Origin: Candidatus Martarchaeota archaeon
GTDB lineage: Archaea; Micrarchaeota; Micrarchaeia; Micrarchaeales; Micrarchaeaceae
Direction: 5' to 3'
DNA length: 8,788 bases
NCBI GenBank assembly: GCA_023485745.1
Contig: JAMCZL010000026.1
Coordinates: 1 to 8,788, forward strand
Shown here: positions 5,674 through 8,788 of the stretch, piece after piece
Numbering within the stretch: position 1 is the first letter of the stretch
Layout: each line of letters begins with the position of its first letter
Notes under the pieces: generated by a model
Databases searched by the model: none
The model's input: the letters and a program-made list of their open reading frames with translations, nothing else
Told to the model about the DNA's origin: nothing
Translations under genes and position numbers: made by a program

Positions 5674-8366
5674 TTTCCGACCGATTTTATTTTTTTCAGA
5701 ACCATCTTGTGGAGGTACTTCAGGTACTGCTGGCGCTCCTTCATCATGACCACATCCGCGTGGCCAAAGGTAAGCATCGAATGCGCGAATGGAGACGGCG
5801 AGCCAGTTGAAATGAATTTGTATTTTATTTTTCCGCTCCTTAGTCCGGATAGTACTTCGTTTGCCCTGCCTATGTCCATCAGGTCCTCGAATATCTCGCG
5901 GTATGTTTCGCGTATTATCGGAAAGTCCGGATCTATCTCTTCTGCTGCGTTGAGCAGGAGCTGGGCATTGACCTGCTGCCTTCCTATCGGTTGCCTCCAG
6001 CCCTTGTAGTTCTTTAATATCATGAAGCTCCTGGCCGCTACGTGCCTGAACCTGCGCCTCATCAGCTCGGTCTTTCTTATGTTTTCCCTAAGCAGCTTGG
6101 CGAGATCCGAAGACATTACTGCCTCGAACAATTTTTTTACCCTCCTTTCGCTCATCGACATGGCATGGTCTACAAAAAGAACGAAGCCGTTGTCGTTTAC
6201 CATTATGCTTATGTCTTCATCCGTCATCTTGCCGAATTCGACGGCAAAGGCGCGCGACAGGGCGTCGTTGACCCTCCTGCCGAAAAGCGAATGGAACACA
6301 AGATAGCTGGAATCCTTTAGGTTGTCGCTCGTGTATTCCACTATTATGAGCTCGTTGTTTGGAACCGAACTGCAGAACAGCTCCTGCTCGGCAAAGTAGG
6401 TATATATCGCGCTTTTGGCATTCTTGTCTATCGGAAGCTTGGACAGGTATAGGTCAATAGCTTTTGGGATGCTGCCCTTTCTCAGCATGCCTGCCCCGGC
6501 CAAGGCGCCTTTCTTTTGCCTGCGGCCGATTTCTTCCCTTACCAGGTCGGACATCTCCTTCCTGAATTTCCCTATTGCTATTCCAAGCTCATAGCTAAGC
6601 GGAAGCTGCTCTGAAAACCACGGAGGTATGGTTGGCGATGCGCTTTTTGCTTCTTCAACGTAGCACTTTGTGCCTTTGGCATGCAAGAACTTGTAAAGCC
6701 TGCCGCCCAGGGTGAATATGTCTCCGGGCTTCATCCTTGCAAGGAACTCTTCTTCTATGTTGCCTATCCACCTTTTTGTTCCTTCAAGGAATACGTTTAT
6801 GGCGACTTCGTCGGGTATCGTGCCGAGATTCAGCATGTATATCAGTTTCGCATACTTGCCCCTCCTGCCGAACATGTTCTCCTTTTCATCGTACCATATC
6901 TTCCCGTACACTCTCCTGCTTTCCAAGTCGACGTAGCTTCCTGAAAGGTACTTTAGTATAGAATAGAAATCGCCTGCTTCTAGGCTATGGTATGGATATG
7001 CCCTTTTTATTAGGGCGTACGCCTCGTCTGCATTCCACTTCCTTGTTATAGACATGCCAACGATATGCTGCGACAGAACATCAAGTGCGTTCTGGGGTGT
7101 GGAAAACGCGTCGAGATGCCTCTTCAGGGCCGCATCAGCCATTATGGTGCATTCGACCAGGTCGTCCCTGTTAAGCACTATTACGTCGCCCTTCGCGGTA
7201 GACTTGTAGGAATGACCGGCGCGGCCTATTCTCTGCACTGACCTTGTCACGCTTTTTGGAGAGCCGAGCTGTATGACCAGGTCTATGGCGCCTATGTCTA
7301 TGCCGAGCTCTAGGCTTGTTGATGACACGGCGCATTTGAGCGCCCCTTTTTTCAGCAGCTCCTCGACCTCTAGCCGCGATTCCCTTGAGAGGGAGCCGTG
7401 GTGCGCTGCTATTGTATCGGAATAGCCGAACCTCTTTTTAAGGTTGAAGACCACGCGCTCTGTTCCGCTTCTCGTATTTGTAAATATTAGCGTTGACTTG
7501 CTTCCCCCTATGTCGCTGTTTATCATCTTGTACATCGAATCTTCTATGGCATTCTCATGGGCGTTTATCATGTCGCCCACAGGGCTCATCACCCTTATTT
7601 CTATGCTCTTGCTCCATGACGCATCTACCACGATGCAGTCTCTCGGAACCCCGTTTTCGTAGCCGACTAGAAACTTGGCAGCCTCTTCAAGCGGATACAA
7701 AGTTGCCCCCAGCCCTATCCGTACTAGATTATGGCCTATCAGTTCCTGGAGGCGCTCTACCGAAAGCGAAAGATGCACTCCGCGCTTGTTGTTTGCCAGC
7801 TCGTGCAGCTCGTCTATTATTATATATTCAACATGCTTCAGGTTTTCAACGTACTTTTCTGAATTTATCAGTATTGCAAGGCTTTCCGGCGTTGTGACGA
7901 GTATGTTTGGTGGCTTTATGAGCTGCTTGCGCCTCTCGCTCTGGAGCGTGTCGCCCGTCCTCACACCTATGGTCACCTCTCTTATGTTTTCCTTTATCAG
8001 GTCAACGCCCTTTTCTTTTTTTATGGTTTCGTATATTTCTGTAAGAGGTTTTACCAGGTTTTTGTATATGTCGTTGTTGAGCGCCTTCAGCGGGGATATG
8101 TATATGCAGTAGACGGTGTCCTCAAGGCCGCCCTTCAGTGCCCTGTCGAACAGAGCGCTTATCACCGAAACGAATGCCGACATCGTCTTTCCGCTCCCAG
8201 TAGGCGCGGTTATGAGCACGTTCTTCTTCTCCGCTATCAGCTTGAAGCTGAACTTCTGGGGAGGAGTCAGCTCCTTGAAGTTTTTGAGAAACCACTTTTT
8301 CGTATAAGAGTTAAGCACTTCGAGGCTTTTGCTGTCTTCAAAGGGCTTGCTCATGAATTCTATCAT
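5670..8366 (-). CDS. lhr: Lhr-type superfamily 2 DEAD/H-box helicase
   Basis: ATP-dependent DNA or DNA:RNA translocase of the Lhr (large helicase-related) family, linked to repair and recombination. The 898 residues match an Lhr core. RecA1 holds Walker A APTGSGKT (54-61), Ia SPLKALNND (91-99), TTPES (158-162), DELH (185-188) and motif III as GAT (220-222). RecA2 holds IFTNTRSGTE (294-303), AAHHGSLSRE (320-329), SSTSLELGID (348-357) and motif VI QRIGRAGHS (378-386). A winged-helix region (about 420-560, with KYAKLIYMLNLGTIPDE) and the Lhr-specific C-terminal domain (PPWFSEQLPLSYEL; SPSPFAHSM at 857-865) follow. ATG 8366 is preceded by AGGT (8376-8373); the alternative Met5 lacks such a site. 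It is the first gene of a coupled pair with the phosphoesterase. Confidence 0.94.
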   Translation of the reverse strand: MIEFMSKPFEDSKSLEVLNSYTKKWFLKNFKELTPPQKFSFKLIAEKKNVLITAPTGSGKTMSAFVSVISALFDRALKGGLEDTVYCIYISPLKALNNDIYKNLVKPLTEIYETIKKEKGVDLIKENIREVTIGVRTGDTLQSERRKQLIKPPNILVTTPESLAILINSEKYVENLKHVEYIIIDELHELANNKRGVHLSLSVERLQELIGHNLVRIGLGATLYPLEEAAKFLVGYENGVPRDCIVVDASWSKSIEIRVMSPVGDMINAHENAIEDSMYKMINSDIGGSKSTLIFTNTRSGTERVVFNLKKRFGYSDTIAAHHGSLSRESRLEVEELLKKGALKCAVSSTSLELGIDIGAIDLVIQLGSPKSVTRSVQRIGRAGHSYKSTAKGDVIVLNRDDLVECTIMADAALKRHLDAFSTPQNALDVLSQHIVGMSITRKWNADEAYALIKRAYPYHSLEAGDFYSILKYLSGSYVDLESRRVYGKIWYDEKENMFGRRGKYAKLIYMLNLGTIPDEVAINVFLEGTKRWIGNIEEEFLARMKPGDIFTLGGRLYKFLHAKGTKCYVEEAKSASPTIPPWFSEQLPLSYELGIAIGKFRKEMSDLVREEIGRRQKKGALAGAGMLRKGSIPKAIDLYLSKLPIDKNAKSAIYTYFAEQELFCSSVPNNELIIVEYTSDNLKDSSYLVFHSLFGRRVNDALSRAFAVEFGKMTDEDISIMVNDNGFVLFVDHAMSMSERRVKKLFEAVMSSDLAKLLRENIRKTELMRRRFRHVAARSFMILKNYKGWRQPIGRQQVNAQLLLNAAEEIDPDFPIIRETYREIFEDLMDIGRANEVLSGLRSGKIKYKFISTGSPSPFAHSMLTFGHADVVMMKERQQYLKYLHKMVLKKIKSVGK

Positions 8367-8372
8367 AGTATT

Positions 8373-8376
8373 ACCT
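8373..8376 (-). promoter_or_regulatory. Ribosome-binding site of the Lhr-type helicase
   Basis: AGGT on the minus strand lies six bases before ATG 8366 and favours that start over Met5 (ATG ending at 8354), whose upstream bases lack any purine-rich match. Confidence 0.45.
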
Positions 8377-8392
8377 GCCGATTATTGCCGCC

Positions 8393-8412
8393 GCTGACCA
8401 GCCCGGCTCAGC
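8393..8412 (-). promoter_or_regulatory. Possible leader hairpin upstream of the helicase gene
   Basis: GCTGA (8393-8397) pairs with TCAGC (8408-8412). Read on the minus strand, CC/GG can extend the stem to seven pairs with one bulged G and a five-base loop. It lies between the candidate promoter and the ribosome-binding site, so it would be in the 5' leader. Function unknown. Confidence 0.3.
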
Positions 8413-8440
8413 TCAAGAAACAATTAAAATAAGAAGCCAA

Positions 8441-8450
8441 ATTATAAAAA
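8441..8450 (-). promoter_or_regulatory. Candidate TATA box of the helicase-phosphoesterase unit
   Basis: TTTTTATAAT on the minus strand would put transcription start near 8420 and leave a leader of about 50 nt. No clear BRE precedes it. A second AT-rich stretch at 8421-8433 (containing TTTTAATT) is an alternative. Confidence 0.4.
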
Positions 8451-8461
8451 TCAAATAAAAA
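8446..8461 (-). terminator. Candidate T-rich terminator of the ferredoxin gene
   Basis: Two T5 tracts on the minus strand (8461-8457 and 8450-8446) begin 7 nt after the ferredoxin stop, as expected for hairpin-free archaeal termination. The second tract is also part of the candidate TATA box for the helicase unit. Confidence 0.5.
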
Positions 8462-8468
8462 TCTGGGT

Positions 8469-8788
8469 TTATGCGTATATGGACTTGTATTCGGTGTTTG
8501 TGTCGTCTATTATATGTATGCATTCGCCCTCGCACTGTATGAGGCATGCCTGGCACAGTATGCAAGCCTCGCCATTCACTCCGACTGAGATCCCGCCGCT
8601 TGTTCCGTCATTCTCGTCGGCGAAGTGCTTGTGTCCGTCCTCCACCTTCGACCACTTCTCGACTACTGCAGGATCGCTCTGGCCTTTCCATTGCGCGGAT
8701 TCCGGCGCGGTATCGGTGTTTACTTCTTCGGGTGCGCTTCTTTTCTTCATTTCGAATACTGCTACAGGGCAAACATCCTTGCAGTGCT
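8469..8788 (-). CDS. Two-cluster ferredoxin, 5' end beyond the window
   Basis: Small iron-sulfur electron carrier; partners are not encoded here. The frame is open to the window edge: before the Met codon at 8750 it reads HCKDVCPVAVFE, the last two cysteines and CP of a first Cys-x2-Cys-x2-Cys-x3-Cys-Pro cluster site. That Met is therefore internal and the true start, with the first two cysteines, lies to the right. The second site is CILCQACLIQCEGEC: C-x2-C-x2-C-x3-C, with Glu where Pro usually follows and an extra Cys four residues on. About 68 residues separate the sites, a polar segment rich in Glu, Asp, Lys and Ser with WKGQSDPAVVEKWSKVE and GHKH. Each site probably holds [4Fe-4S]; a 3Fe cluster at the first site cannot be excluded. 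The gene ends in TAA followed by T tracts. Confidence 0.85.
   Translation of the reverse strand, partial: HCKDVCPVAVFEMKKRSAPEEVNTDTAPESAQWKGQSDPAVVEKWSKVEDGHKHFADENDGTSGGISVGVNGEACILCQACLIQCEGECIHIIDDTNTEYKSIYA

Noticed and set aside
7493..8112. Overlapping open frames of 134 and 145 codons on the plus strand
   Set aside because: They lie antisense to the conserved RecA1 domain of the helicase and show no recognisable motif; they are by-products of its codon use.
8469..8750. A 93-residue protein starting at the Met codon ending at 8750
   Set aside because: The frame continues upstream without a stop to the edge and encodes a conserved ferredoxin cluster half, so this Met is internal.
1..8788. 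CRISPR array, insertion sequence, prophage or integration site
   Set aside because: No regularly spaced direct repeats, transposase or integrase genes, or terminal repeats were seen; genes are housekeeping-like with uniform codon use.

Overview
The window reads as a compact archaeal chromosome segment. Every protein-coding gene matches an archaeal family: an archaeal/eukaryotic-type ArgRS, FEN1, MBF1, an Lhr-type helicase with a COG1407-like phosphoesterase, an archaeal site-2 protease and a two-cluster ferredoxin. Spacers are 2, 9, 9, 82 and 102 nt, and one gene pair overlaps by 4 nt. Isoleucine is often ATA and arginine often AGG. Candidate promoters are TATA-like and the few ribosome-binding sites resemble GGTG. 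The moderate GC content and tight packing would suit a small-genome DPANN archaeon such as a Micrarchaeota/ARMAN-type lineage, but that placement is an inference from protein flavour only. I see no mobile element, CRISPR array, tRNA or rRNA, and no non-coding stretch longer than about 100 nt.

Layout. argS (+, 1-1839) converges on a minus-strand pair, mbf1 (3356-2901) followed by fen1 (2891-1842). An 82-nt divergent promoter region separates mbf1 from a plus-strand site-2 protease (3439-4914). The protease converges on a second minus-strand pair: an Lhr-type helicase (8366-5670) whose stop overlaps the start of a metallophosphoesterase (5673-4924) as ATGA. A 102-nt spacer, apparently holding both a terminator and a promoter, separates this pair from the 3' part of a ferredoxin gene (8469 to the right edge). 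The ferredoxin frame stays open to the window end, so its start lies outside.

How the genes work together. Two units concern DNA maintenance: fen1, placed behind the basal transcription coactivator MBF1, and the translationally coupled helicase-phosphoesterase pair, which looks like a repair helicase with a partner nuclease or phosphodiesterase. ArgRS is housekeeping, the site-2 protease is an intramembrane protease and the ferredoxin is an electron carrier.

Most unusual points: a perfect 8-bp inverted repeat whose right arm contains the site-2 protease start codon; a roughly 68-residue polar insert between the two cluster-binding halves of the ferredoxin; a degenerate PCNA-binding tail on FEN1; variant HIGH and KMSK signatures in ArgRS; and two convergent gene ends that each place both stop codons in an inverted repeat, followed on the plus strand by a T5 tract at the same distance. 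I do not see a clearly new multi-gene system; the helicase-phosphoesterase pair is the closest to a functional module worth testing.
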